This document shows positions 16,947 through 27,110 of a DNA stretch of 33,132 nucleotides, in pieces. The stretch comes from Chlamydiota bacterium (lineage in GTDB: Bacteria; Chlamydiota; Chlamydiia; Chlamydiales; Rhabdochlamydiaceae), in contig CANNLR010000004.1 in NCBI GenBank assembly GCA_947505635.1, positions 1 through 33,132 on the forward strand, read 5' to 3'. Under the pieces are notes generated by a model. That model did not search any database, was not told the origin of the DNA, and saw only the letters and a list, made by a program, of their open reading frames with translations. A program made the position numbers and the translations under genes. How positions within the stretch are numbered: position 1 is the stretch's first letter; every line of letters begins with the position of its first letter.

Positions 16947-19900
16947 ATGCAGCCGGTTGATAAAACTTCTAATCGAAATTTTGAAGGGAGTCCTAAAAAG
17001 CCAACCCCAGAGGTTCTTAGTGTTCTTTTTGCCACAACTTTAGCAGGTACAGCTCTTTTTTTAGGAAGGGGCAGAATTGCTTCTAGTGTTCGGATAAATC
17101 CTTTAAGCTTTTTGAATAGAAGGCTTTCTGTCTCAGGGTTTTCTCATTTGATACCTTATGTAAAACTCGCATCATTAGAAGGTAAAGTGCCTGAGGGCTC
17201 AAAAGGTGGCTTCAGGGTCGATGAAAAGACGGTAAAAGCCTTTGGTCTTATGGCGGCAATAGCTCTTCCTGCCCTTGCTTTTTATGATCAAGAAAAAGAG
17301 CCTCTTCCAGATGGACTTGCTCTAGAACCGTTATTACCTGATATTCCAGAAGATCACCCTATTAGAGAAGAGGTAACAGCAAAGATTGTTGGTCATGAAG
17401 CAGATTTTTTAATTCGAGGTACCTCTTTAGAAGGATCTTCTTTGGAGGATAATGCCAAGCATATTCATACGTTTAATCAACTTTCTGCAAAAAAAGAGGG
17501 AATATCTTCCAAAACAGCTGAAAAGTTGGAGGATTTTTTTGAAAAGCTGCAGAATTTTCCGGTAAATAGCAATTCAGTAGAGAGAAGGGAGATAGCTCAA
17601 GGTGTTGCAGATAAAGTTTTCTCCTTAAAACCCGGGGAATCCTTTTGTATGCAAGGAGGCTGGACAGAAAAGCTAAGCGATGGTCGTTATACAGGGCATG
17701 CGATGCTTTATAAGTTCACAAAAACGGAAGAAGGCTTATACGATGTCTATATTTATAATACAGGATCTGGAGCTAAAAAACATCATGACAAGTTAGAGGT
17801 AGAGGAAGGAACAAGAAAAAGTACCCTTATTTGCCCTTATGTGAAATTTCAAGGAGTTCTTCCTTCGCAGCTTGGTTTTTCTAAAGAAGAAGCTCATCCT
17901 GAATTCTTTGAAAGGCTGATTCATATTTACCAAGGACTTAATAGAAATGAATATAAAGATTCTTCTATTATTTATGAAAGTAGAGATGGCTTTGGAGGAT
18001 TGCATGACAAACTGGCGATTGCGGGACCTAATACTTCTTATATTAAGCCGCAAAGGGCTGGAACCTGCGCTCTTTCTGTACTTTTAGCTGCAGTAAAATC
18101 TCTTTTTGAAAGTGAAGAAGAGTTTAAACGGTTTAAATTCGAATTAAAATATACAGATTTTCTTCTTTTTTTTGAAAAAGTTAAAGACTCTTTAGCGGTA
18201 GATTCTGAAAATCAAGAGCTTTTAGAAAAGCAGGGAAGAAAGCTTATCGATTCCTTAGAAAAACGATTAAGTCTTTATCCTGAAGAAGAAATTGCTATTA
18301 AAGAAGGGCTGATTAATAGAGTTTTAGGATACTTAGCTTTGCTACCTAAGGTCAACCTTATTATCCCAGAAAAAATAGAACCAGTCTTAGATCAGAGTAA
18401 GGTTCTTGCAAGAGCTCATTATTTTACATCCATTTATGACCCTTCGGAAAAGTCTCACAGAGTAACTACTTTTTCTTTTTTGGATAAAGAAATTCTCATT
18501 GACAAAGTAAGCCCCACAAACCTTTTAGAATATCTAGAAAAGATTAACGGGTCGGATTGTGAGAACACTAATGTTAATATCTATGCAAGGGAGCAAGTGG
18601 GTAGAGCTTTACTCAAATTTTCAAAGCAAGATTTTGCTAGCATTCCTAAAGAGAAGATAAAACCCTTAATCATAGAACTTAAGACATCTTTAAAAGAATA
18701 TATAAAACAATCTAAGGCAAAAGATACACAAGAATATATCAATACAGCTTGGGCCTACCTATCAGCAGCCTATACTTTAACAACTCTTCTTGTCCCTTCT
18801 TTAGAAAAGCATGGATTAGCGTATCGTCAATTGATGAGATCGGATAGATATAACTCCTGCTATTCTAAGGAAGAGCAAGAAAATCTAGCGCAAAATATCA
18901 CTTTTTTTGAAAATCAACCCTCAGAAAGAAGGCTCTTTGATTTTCCTGGGATTAATCAGATAGATAAGGCTTCTTCATATCCACCTGAAGTTAGTTTTAT
19001 CCAAGGTCTTATTGACCCTAGATCTCATGCTCATTTAAATCCAGAAGAGGCCGCCACCTTATTAACCGGACAAAATTTCATATGGCAGGAAGTTGAAAGA
19101 TATTATGAATCTAGGCTGAGCTCGAGATACATAGGAATGGATATAAAAAAGATTCCCTTGGGAGAAAGTGCAGAGAAGCTTTATCAAAAATATAAAACAT
19201 CTGAAGAAGGAAGGCTTATCGCTAACTTACAAGAAATGGCTTTTCTTGCTCAAATCTCTTGTTCCAATCACTTAAGTGGAGGAAAAAAGGATTATAATCC
19301 GGCCATGGTTAGGGGAAATAGGGAAACCTTAATAGAAACTTTTCCTACGGGGGTAGATTCTGATGGGAATTTTAGGAATCCTATAGACTGGGAATGTTTT
19401 GGTATAAATGACTTAAGTAAAGAATGTATTGGTGAGTATTTATTGCCAGCCTTAGAGAATGTTATTTTAACGAAAAGATATGGTCTTTATGACGCCATAC
19501 CTCAAATAGCTATGAATCAAAAAGATTTACAATGTTCGAAGTTACTATACTTTTTTTCTGAAAATCCTATGAAACTTAAAGATCCTATAGCAAGTCAAAT
19601 GTTTTTTCGTCTTTTTTTTCAACCCAACGAAGATTTAAAAAAAGATCCTTTTATTTTTAAGGCTCTTAAAGACGAAGCCTTTATCAAACAGTTATCTCAT
19701 TTTATTGAAGATGGAGTGAACTTTTTCTCAAATGGCTTTTTTTCTGCAAGGCCGGATATTGTAGCATCCCTTTTTTTTGCTAGGCTAGTGAGAAGAGTAA
19801 AAGAAATTGATTCATCGCTTCCTTTAGTAGGCTTTCAAGATAGGATCAATGACTATCTTAAAATTCCAGGACTCTCTCCTGAAAAAAGAAAGCTTTTACA

Positions 19901-22900
19901 CCTACATCGAATTTTACAATATAAAGGACGAGATGTTCAAAGTCTTCAAACTAACGAATTACAAGAGATATTCTCTAGCTGGATTTTTTGTGGACAAAGC
20001 AGCTTTTCTCATAAGGGAGATGGGATAAATCAAAAGGAGGAAGCTTTTCGATTTATCCTCTCTTTAACACCTACTTTAGAAAACCTTTCTTCTAAAGACT
20101 ATGATAAGATCGTATGTAGCGTTTTAGGTAAAACACAAGAAGAGGTTGATAAAGAGTGTTTATTTAAAACGTGGATCCCATTGACGTTCCCAACACATCA
20201 AAAAGGACCTTGGCGTGTGAATGTCTTAACGGGAGAGCTTACAGAAAATGATAAATTAGTAGAATTTGAAGATACTAAAAATCTTCCTAACCCTAGAGCT
20301 CATAGGGACGTATTTGGAAATGTTAACTTTCCTCAGGTGAAAGAAGGCAAAAGCTATTTTTTTACCGATACAAAAACAGGCCTTCATTTTAGACATATTT
20401 ATTCTGATAAAGAAGTCTTGCAGCTGCAAGTAGATGGAAGGTGGTACGAATACAAAAGATTTGATTCTGAGTTTGAAGAAGAATTCGTTATTCCTGATTA
20501 CCTTCAAACATTTCACCTATTTACCCATAAGGGTTCTGCTATTTTCTTAGATATAAATAGCAGAACTATTGCTTTTGAAATGGATAAGTATGGGAATTTA
20601 ACTAACAGCAAAGAACACACTTGGGTCGCCTATAAGTCCGATGTTAAAATGCCAGAAGTTGATCTTTTCGAGCCATCGCACTTCAGATTACATGAAATGG
20701 AAAGAGGAGGAAAAAGAAGAATTCGGTTTCCAAGGTTCAAAACTTCTTCAGGAAGTGAGCTTCGTCTGATAGAAAAAGAAAAAAATCTCTTTGTTTTACA
20801 AGAAAATCAAAAATTTGTCCTTATAAGTCCTATTCAAGGGATCCTTGGTGTCTTAGAAAATAAGCTTTGCTTTAAACACCAGGACACGGGGGAGATAAAG
20901 GTCCTCGTCCCTATAAAAAAAGCTCATCATGTGGGGAGTCTAGCCCCTGTTCCCAGACTGGCTTTAGAAGATCCTAAAAAATGGCACCCTTTTGCATCTG
21001 TCAGTACTTATGCCGAATATTCCTATAGCAAAGGGGGAATCCTGCCAAAAGATGTCGAATCCAAGTTATTTAGAAGTTATCTTTTCTTAATACAAAAAAA
21101 AGAGAAGGAGTCTTTAGCTCTTTTAGAAAGTATAGGATCAGAAAGATCCTTTACCCCTGAAATGAAAGAAATCCTTTCTTGGATGGCAGATTCTCCCAAT
21201 AAAACTCCATCTGGAGTAGCTATTGCTCTAAGGGCAGAGATGCTCCTTTCTCGAGACAATCCAAACAAGACATCAATAACTCCTCTTTTTGAAGACTATA
21301 GGGATCGGTACACCTCTATACCAGCCCAGCTTAGACTTTCTCAACAAGAACTTAAGGAAGCCAAAAATCTTTGTCCTTTTATTCAGCTACCTAAAAGCTC
21401 AGAGGTGACAAAAACACCTGTCCCTTCCCCCTATGGATCTTTAGTTGTTCAGGTAAAGGCACGCTATCATCCTAGTGAATTTGATAGATTGAGTGATGAT
21501 TATAGGAAACATTATAAAAATTTTAAAGATTTATACGATAAGCTTTTAACGGCGCCGACTCTTGAAGGAAAAGGCCTTATCTTAGCAAGAATTCCTTTAG
21601 AAGATTTTTTAGAAAATGAAAAGGCTCTGCTTCTTTTAGTCGGTAGTTATCAACCTGGTTTATTTAAGATTGATCCTCTTAATTGGTTATCTTCTCCAGC
21701 CTACCTCATCCCTCCTTCCAAGAAAGCTATCGACAATGACATTCCTCTTCCTAAAGGAACTTCTCTTAGATCTTTGCAAAGCGTCTTAGAGGATATAAGT
21801 GTTCCAAGTTATACAGAAGGGACCCTCCCCGTAAGAGAGATTCCTCCTATTGTAGATTTACAAAAAGACTTAGTGGAACCTTTTTTTAAAGAAGTTGCAC
21901 CCGTTGTTAAGGTGAAGACAAAACCGTTAACACTTCCAGATCTTTCTACTTCTTTATATAAAAAACCTTTAGCGCGAGCTATTCGAGAGGCTAATGAAGA
22001 AATAGAACTGGGTAGTAAAATGAATGGAGAGGAATCCTCTTTTTCCTTGAGATGGGGTGTTTCTCAAAGGAAGGTAAGAGAATCAGTTGAGGAGAAATTA
22101 ACAAGCTTAAAGCTCTACTTAGGGAAATCTAAACAAGATATCCTCTTTTTAGCAAGGCAGCTACCGAAAGATTCTATATTAGCTAAAAAAACTGTTAGAC
22201 TAGAGACGGGTGGGTATAAAAAAGTTCCTGAATTTGAAGAGATTATTACTCACTATCTAAAGGGCACTTATGAAGATCTTAATCCTCATCTCACAAAAGA
22301 GCAACTTGAAGAACTAGATGGTAGAGTCCAAGAGTTTCTACTTCAAGCAACAAAAGCGCAGCAGCTAGAGCGAGCTTTAGAGCAAACAGATCCTCACCTG
22401 ATGGCGATTACTTTGGGAGCTAAAATGGCTTACTCTCTATCTAAGAATAAAGAAGAGAGGGCTTTTTTAGTTTATGAATATAGATCAGGTCTACGTATAA
22501 GGCCTCAGCAAGAAACGGCGATCCGTGCAATGCTAGGGGAAGATGAAGACCTTGTGTTACAGCTGATGATGGGAGGCGGCAAGACAACAGTACTCACCTC
22601 GATTTTCTTACAAATGATAAAGTCAGGGAAAATCCCTATTTATATCCCTCCAGATGCTCAATATGATACGCAAGTCAATAATCTAATGAATATGCAGCAT
22701 AAGCATTTTTATAAACATGTGATTCCTATGCGCTTTTCAAGAGAAGATCTTACAGCAGAAAGACTTTTGTGGATGGTGGATAAATTTAAAGAAGCCTCAA
22801 GTGAAGGAAAAGCGATTGTAGCTACTAAAAATACATTATCTTCTTTAGAGCTAGAGTTTTATTCCTTGCTTGAAAGGCTTCCTTCTACTTTGTCTTTAAA

Positions 22901-25640
22901 AGAAGAAAGTAAGATACCTCTTTTGAGAAAGTTGCTTTTAGCTCTAAAAAGTAATGGTGTTGTCCTTTTAGATGAAGTAGATGACCTTTTAGATCCTTTT
23001 AAGCAGCTAAATTTCCCCGTAGGAGATAAAAAGCCTTTAGATTCTGATTGCATAAATTTTACAAAAGAGGTCTTTGCCTTACACCTATCTCCTGAAATAG
23101 AGCAAACTTTAGGATTAACACGTGGAGATCAGAACTTATTTTCTAAGGAAAAATATAAAGAGCAAATTGTTCCCTTGATAGGGGAGGGGCTTTTTGAAAA
23201 ATATAAAGATGTTTTTCGTTTGCCAGAACCTTTGAAAAAGGCTTGCATCGAATACATCGTAAGTGGAAAGGCAGATCCTTCTTTTCAAGCGCTTTTAGAG
23301 AAAAGGTCACAAAGTAAAGATCCTGAAATAGAAAGATCTGCTAAGCTTATTTATTTAGCTAAGGGCCTTCTTCACGATTATCTGCCATCTCTTATGGAAA
23401 AACAAGAAAACAGAAATTATGGCATACCTGATGGAGCTAAAGATCGTAAAGTTGTCCCTTTTGAAGGAGCTAGAAGTCCTTCTTATACGGAGTTTGCCGG
23501 GCCTTATGAAGCGGCTTGTTATCACGATTTTACCGCTTTATCAAATCTTCTTTCAGAAGATCAACTACAAAAAATGGCTTCCAATTTTCTAGAAAAAGCT
23601 ATTCCGCTTGTTCAATATACGAAACAGAAGCTAGCTGACACTCCGGAGGGGATCAAGTTTTTCCAACTAACAGGAGTCCCTTTAGAAAGATTTCAAAGAA
23701 GGGATCCGGAAGCTTTACAAAAAGCTTTAAGCTATCTTTCCACCCATCCAGAAAGTCGCTTAGAAATAGAGAAAATCTTCATCGAAGAGTTTGTAGGAGC
23801 TTATGAAAGCTATTTTCAAAGTAACTCTCAACACTTTCTTGATCTTTTTTCTCGTAGGGTAGGAATTACTGGAACCCCTGAAAATCCTATGCTCTTTCCT
23901 AGGAGTATGCCCATTTATGCCGAAAAAGGAACCCTCGGAAGAATTCGGAGTACTTATTTAGATAGAGCTGATGTTAAAACTAGCAATATCCATATAGCTA
24001 AAACGAATAGGGTCGAAGAGGTCTTGGCAAGTTCTTTACAAAATAATCCACGAAAAAACAGGTTCCGTGCTCTTTTAGATCCGATAGGACTTTTTAAAGA
24101 TGAGGGTAACCGTTCTATCGCAGAAGGGGTTTTAACCTATTTTGAGCAAGATCCTAACATACAATCTGTTCTTTTCTATGGAAGAGCAGAGGGGAATATG
24201 GGAGTTGCCGGAACGTTAATGATTTTGAAAAAGCCTAGAAAAGCAGATGGGACATTTTCTTGTGAGAAAATAGAAGGTACAGGATCGGAGGCTTTAAAAG
24301 AAATTAATCCTAAGACCACCTTTACTTTTTATGATGAAAGACACTGTGAAGCAACAGATATACCTCAAATTCCGGATGCTTTAGGTTTGCTTACGGTAAA
24401 TAGTCATCTTGGTGATAGAGACTTTTTACAAACAGAGCTTCGTTTGCGTGGTTATTTAGGGTGTCAAGATATAGATCTCGTCATATTAGAAAAAGAACGT
24501 AAAAATTATCCAGCAAATTTAACGGGACGAAATGTTCTGACACAAATGGAAATAGCACAAGAAATAAAAAGCGCAGATGAAGCTTCTACCATTTTCAGAC
24601 AAAAGATGGATAACATCTTAAGGCAAAGAGCAAAGGATCTTCTTTTAGCAAATCCATCTCATAACCTTATGAAAAGAGTACAAGATGTTTTACTGACAAA
24701 GCAAGATTTAAGCCCGAAGGCTTTTTTTGGAGGGGTGAGTCGTTTAGAAGATCCGTTAAAACTATTTGATCTTCGCAGGAAAGAGCTTGAAAAACAATTT
24801 CCAGATCTCATGGATCAGCAAGCTAGAGAAAAATTCGATTCTTTGCGATTAGAGCTTGTAGAGAATATAGATCGGTTCCCTGAGCTTGTTTCTACATCAG
24901 AAGCTACAGCGCAAGGGATGCAAATGGAAGTTAGTATCAAGCAAGAGATAAAACAAGAAGTAACCGTGCAAGTATCCTTGGAGCTTCAAACAGAATATCA
25001 AAGTTACAACCAGGGTTTTACCGGATATCCTTTCGAAGAAATCCCTTGGAATAGAGCAGATAGTGAGATTGCTGTAGGAGAAAGAATAAGTGGCAAACCT
25101 AAAATAATGACAATGTATGATCTACTACAAGATATTCGGTATCAAAAAGATTATCATGAACTATTTGTAGATTCAGAGCTTTTACTTACGGAGAATTTCG
25201 CCTATACAAAGACATGGCTACTTCCTATTTTTTCCAAACGTCAAAAACCTGCAGAACAAATTCTTATAAGAGAGGAAGCCGGAGAGTGTAAAGTCTTATT
25301 ACTTTCTGAAGAGGAGGCCTTTTTCTTTAAAGATAAGATAAGAAATGGATTGAAAAACACTTGGCTTTATTTACCTAATGGTGAAATGCATGTAATGCCA
25401 AAGACAAAAGCTCTCCCTAAAAATATACAAAAACTTCAAAAAGCTCTTTTTGATGTCAACCTTATCAATGGCAATGCGGGATATCTACTTTTGCATAAAG
25501 AAGAAACCTTAGCTAAAGTAAAAGATAATCCTCGACGTAAAGACCTTCTGCTTCGATTTTTGGGTGTAAAAGTGCAGGGCAATACCGCTCAGCAAGGAGC
25601 CTTAGATAGACTTACTTTAGAATTAAATAAAAATACTTAA
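16947..25640 (+). CDS. Giant SF2 helicase/SecA-like ATPase-domain protein (DUF3638/DUF3645-like)
   Basis: Single 2897-codon ORF. RPQQETAIRAMLGEDEDLVLQLMMGGGKTTV (Q-like block and Walker A), VVLLDEVDDLLDP (Walker B), VGITGTPENP (motif III-like), QSVLFYGRAEG and QTELRLRGYLGCQDIDLVILEK (C-terminal helicase lobe, motif VI-like). Two hydrophobic segments near the N-terminus. Confidence 0.85.
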   Translation: MQPVDKTSNRNFEGSPKKPTPEVLSVLFATTLAGTALFLGRGRIASSVRINPLSFLNRRLSVSGFSHLIPYVKLASLEGKVPEGSKGGFRVDEKTVKAFGLMAAIALPALAFYDQEKEPLPDGLALEPLLPDIPEDHPIREEVTAKIVGHEADFLIRGTSLEGSSLEDNAKHIHTFNQLSAKKEGISSKTAEKLEDFFEKLQNFPVNSNSVERREIAQGVADKVFSLKPGESFCMQGGWTEKLSDGRYTGHAMLYKFTKTEEGLYDVYIYNTGSGAKKHHDKLEVEEGTRKSTLICPYVKFQGVLPSQLGFSKEEAHPEFFERLIHIYQGLNRNEYKDSSIIYESRDGFGGLHDKLAIAGPNTSYIKPQRAGTCALSVLLAAVKSLFESEEEFKRFKFELKYTDFLLFFEKVKDSLAVDSENQELLEKQGRKLIDSLEKRLSLYPEEEIAIKEGLINRVLGYLALLPKVNLIIPEKIEPVLDQSKVLARAHYFTSIYDPSEKSHRVTTFSFLDKEILIDKVSPTNLLEYLEKINGSDCENTNVNIYAREQVGRALLKFSKQDFASIPKEKIKPLIIELKTSLKEYIKQSKAKDTQEYINTAWAYLSAAYTLTTLLVPSLEKHGLAYRQLMRSDRYNSCYSKEEQENLAQNITFFENQPSERRLFDFPGINQIDKASSYPPEVSFIQGLIDPRSHAHLNPEEAATLLTGQNFIWQEVERYYESRLSSRYIGMDIKKIPLGESAEKLYQKYKTSEEGRLIANLQEMAFLAQISCSNHLSGGKKDYNPAMVRGNRETLIETFPTGVDSDGNFRNPIDWECFGINDLSKECIGEYLLPALENVILTKRYGLYDAIPQIAMNQKDLQCSKLLYFFSENPMKLKDPIASQMFFRLFFQPNEDLKKDPFIFKALKDEAFIKQLSHFIEDGVNFFSNGFFSARPDIVASLFFARLVRRVKEIDSSLPLVGFQDRINDYLKIPGLSPEKRKLLHLHRILQYKGRDVQSLQTNELQEIFSSWIFCGQSSFSHKGDGINQKEEAFRFILSLTPTLENLSSKDYDKIVCSVLGKTQEEVDKECLFKTWIPLTFPTHQKGPWRVNVLTGELTENDKLVEFEDTKNLPNPRAHRDVFGNVNFPQVKEGKSYFFTDTKTGLHFRHIYSDKEVLQLQVDGRWYEYKRFDSEFEEEFVIPDYLQTFHLFTHKGSAIFLDINSRTIAFEMDKYGNLTNSKEHTWVAYKSDVKMPEVDLFEPSHFRLHEMERGGKRRIRFPRFKTSSGSELRLIEKEKNLFVLQENQKFVLISPIQGILGVLENKLCFKHQDTGEIKVLVPIKKAHHVGSLAPVPRLALEDPKKWHPFASVSTYAEYSYSKGGILPKDVESKLFRSYLFLIQKKEKESLALLESIGSERSFTPEMKEILSWMADSPNKTPSGVAIALRAEMLLSRDNPNKTSITPLFEDYRDRYTSIPAQLRLSQQELKEAKNLCPFIQLPKSSEVTKTPVPSPYGSLVVQVKARYHPSEFDRLSDDYRKHYKNFKDLYDKLLTAPTLEGKGLILARIPLEDFLENEKALLLLVGSYQPGLFKIDPLNWLSSPAYLIPPSKKAIDNDIPLPKGTSLRSLQSVLEDISVPSYTEGTLPVREIPPIVDLQKDLVEPFFKEVAPVVKVKTKPLTLPDLSTSLYKKPLARAIREANEEIELGSKMNGEESSFSLRWGVSQRKVRESVEEKLTSLKLYLGKSKQDILFLARQLPKDSILAKKTVRLETGGYKKVPEFEEIITHYLKGTYEDLNPHLTKEQLEELDGRVQEFLLQATKAQQLERALEQTDPHLMAITLGAKMAYSLSKNKEERAFLVYEYRSGLRIRPQQETAIRAMLGEDEDLVLQLMMGGGKTTVLTSIFLQMIKSGKIPIYIPPDAQYDTQVNNLMNMQHKHFYKHVIPMRFSREDLTAERLLWMVDKFKEASSEGKAIVATKNTLSSLELEFYSLLERLPSTLSLKEESKIPLLRKLLLALKSNGVVLLDEVDDLLDPFKQLNFPVGDKKPLDSDCINFTKEVFALHLSPEIEQTLGLTRGDQNLFSKEKYKEQIVPLIGEGLFEKYKDVFRLPEPLKKACIEYIVSGKADPSFQALLEKRSQSKDPEIERSAKLIYLAKGLLHDYLPSLMEKQENRNYGIPDGAKDRKVVPFEGARSPSYTEFAGPYEAACYHDFTALSNLLSEDQLQKMASNFLEKAIPLVQYTKQKLADTPEGIKFFQLTGVPLERFQRRDPEALQKALSYLSTHPESRLEIEKIFIEEFVGAYESYFQSNSQHFLDLFSRRVGITGTPENPMLFPRSMPIYAEKGTLGRIRSTYLDRADVKTSNIHIAKTNRVEEVLASSLQNNPRKNRFRALLDPIGLFKDEGNRSIAEGVLTYFEQDPNIQSVLFYGRAEGNMGVAGTLMILKKPRKADGTFSCEKIEGTGSEALKEINPKTTFTFYDERHCEATDIPQIPDALGLLTVNSHLGDRDFLQTELRLRGYLGCQDIDLVILEKERKNYPANLTGRNVLTQMEIAQEIKSADEASTIFRQKMDNILRQRAKDLLLANPSHNLMKRVQDVLLTKQDLSPKAFFGGVSRLEDPLKLFDLRRKELEKQFPDLMDQQAREKFDSLRLELVENIDRFPELVSTSEATAQGMQMEVSIKQEIKQEVTVQVSLELQTEYQSYNQGFTGYPFEEIPWNRADSEIAVGERISGKPKIMTMYDLLQDIRYQKDYHELFVDSELLLTENFAYTKTWLLPIFSKRQKPAEQILIREEAGECKVLLLSEEEAFFFKDKIRNGLKNTWLYLPNGEMHVMPKTKALPKNIQKLQKALFDVNLINGNAGYLLLHKEETLAKVKDNPRRKDLLLRFLGVKVQGNTAQQGALDRLTLELNKNT

Positions 25641-25694
25641 TAAAAATATTTAAATGTGTGATGGTGAATATTATGATTAAGGGAGTTTTTTTAT

Positions 25695-27110
25695 ATGAGT
25701 ATACCTGTAGGTAAAGATTCATCAGGAAGAGGAAATTATGGGCCCGCAGGTCAAGAAGTTGTTAATAAATTGGGGGCAGCTTTAGGGACATCCATTGCCT
25801 ATGATGTTAAAACAAGTAAATACACTATCTTGGCAAGCGCAGAGCTTGATAAGATAGAGATTGAAAAAATAGTAGCTGTTGTAGAAGGGGCCGTATGGCG
25901 TCCTGCCGTTCAATCTCAAGTGGATAGTTTGGGAAATAAAGTGGTGGAACTAGTAAGGCAGGGGGCTGGCTCTTTATCTTCGCCCTCCACATATGTTGTT
26001 TCAAAAGAACCGGGCAAATATGGCAATAAGCAAGAGGACTATGTTGAAAGGTTTCAAAGAGCTGTTGAACAAACAATAGAAACTATTCAACGTGCTGTAG
26101 TAGACCATACGGATTTAAAGCTTGTTTTCCGCGGTCTTGTCGGTGAGCTAGGGAAAGTCCGTTATGAAATAGCCATGGATCATGACTCCGAATACAAGGA
26201 GTTATTTGGACTTTCTCGAGACAGTGAGGATGTGGGCTGCTACCTAGAGACAACGCCCCTTATAGATTGTTATGATGAGTATGACCAATGTCTATTAATG
26301 CCACTAGTTCAAGGACATTTAAAAGAGATGAAGGCTAAAGGTGTGGAAAAAATGTGCTTTCCTCAGGAATCTTGTCTTGATCGAAAAGCTTACTTAGAAA
26401 CTAGTACGATTAAGGGAGGCAATTTTGAAGAACTTGCTAGAGAGTATTTAACACCTGAATTTTATGAAACTCTTTGTCGACACTGTGAAATTGAGCCGCA
26501 AAGTTCTTTTTCAGAGCAGTCTTTTAATCTTTTTTTAGAAAAAAAAGAACTTCTGCAGAAATTGAAAGAAACGAATATAGAAGATTATAAAAGATATATC
26601 CTGGCTAGGACATTATTAAACCTTGAAGAGATAGCTCCTTCAGAAAAAAAGACACACTGGGTTGTAACAACGCAAAGATCTGAAGTAGAGGGTAAAATGT
26701 ATGCCTTGACGAAATATGTAACTTGGTTCAATGCAAACGAGCCTAAAGCTATAGATCGGATGGCGCAGTATTCTGTTGTCACGCTCTTGCATCAAGATAT
26801 TTTTCTCATAGAACCTATGTTGCAAGATCTTTCCAAGATCTTTGAGCGTATTGTTTTAGGAGATAAGGAAGATATTAATGCATTACAAAAGAACCTGTCT
26901 TTGTTTGTATATGAATTTTCTCATGCCATGCCCTATGTTAGAGGGAGTGCTGCTGTCTTAGAGATTTTAGAAGATGCTTTAGCTGCGTATAAGGGCTTCA
27001 CTTTAACACGCAATCCGAATAGATCGATTAACTTGGAAGCTATTTGTTCTGGACCAAAAGAGTTTGAAACCAAGTACTTATCAGGAGCTTTAGTTGGCTT
27101 TGACTTCTAG
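25695..27110 (+). CDS. Hypothetical protein with HAMPYVRGSAAV motif, possible effector
   Basis: 471-aa ORF, co-oriented 54 nt after the giant gene, preceded by an AAGGGAG ribosome-binding-like sequence; C-terminus FVYEFSHAMPYVRGSAAVLEILEDALAAYKGFTL. Confidence 0.75.
   Translation: MSIPVGKDSSGRGNYGPAGQEVVNKLGAALGTSIAYDVKTSKYTILASAELDKIEIEKIVAVVEGAVWRPAVQSQVDSLGNKVVELVRQGAGSLSSPSTYVVSKEPGKYGNKQEDYVERFQRAVEQTIETIQRAVVDHTDLKLVFRGLVGELGKVRYEIAMDHDSEYKELFGLSRDSEDVGCYLETTPLIDCYDEYDQCLLMPLVQGHLKEMKAKGVEKMCFPQESCLDRKAYLETSTIKGGNFEELAREYLTPEFYETLCRHCEIEPQSSFSEQSFNLFLEKKELLQKLKETNIEDYKRYILARTLLNLEEIAPSEKKTHWVVTTQRSEVEGKMYALTKYVTWFNANEPKAIDRMAQYSVVTLLHQDIFLIEPMLQDLSKIFERIVLGDKEDINALQKNLSLFVYEFSHAMPYVRGSAAVLEILEDALAAYKGFTLTRNPNRSINLEAICSGPKEFETKYLSGALVGFDF

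Noticed and set aside
27090-27110. 21-nt convergent CDS overlap as a regulatory antisense device
   Set aside because: Short tail-to-tail overlaps are common in compact genomes; no terminator or structural signal seen.
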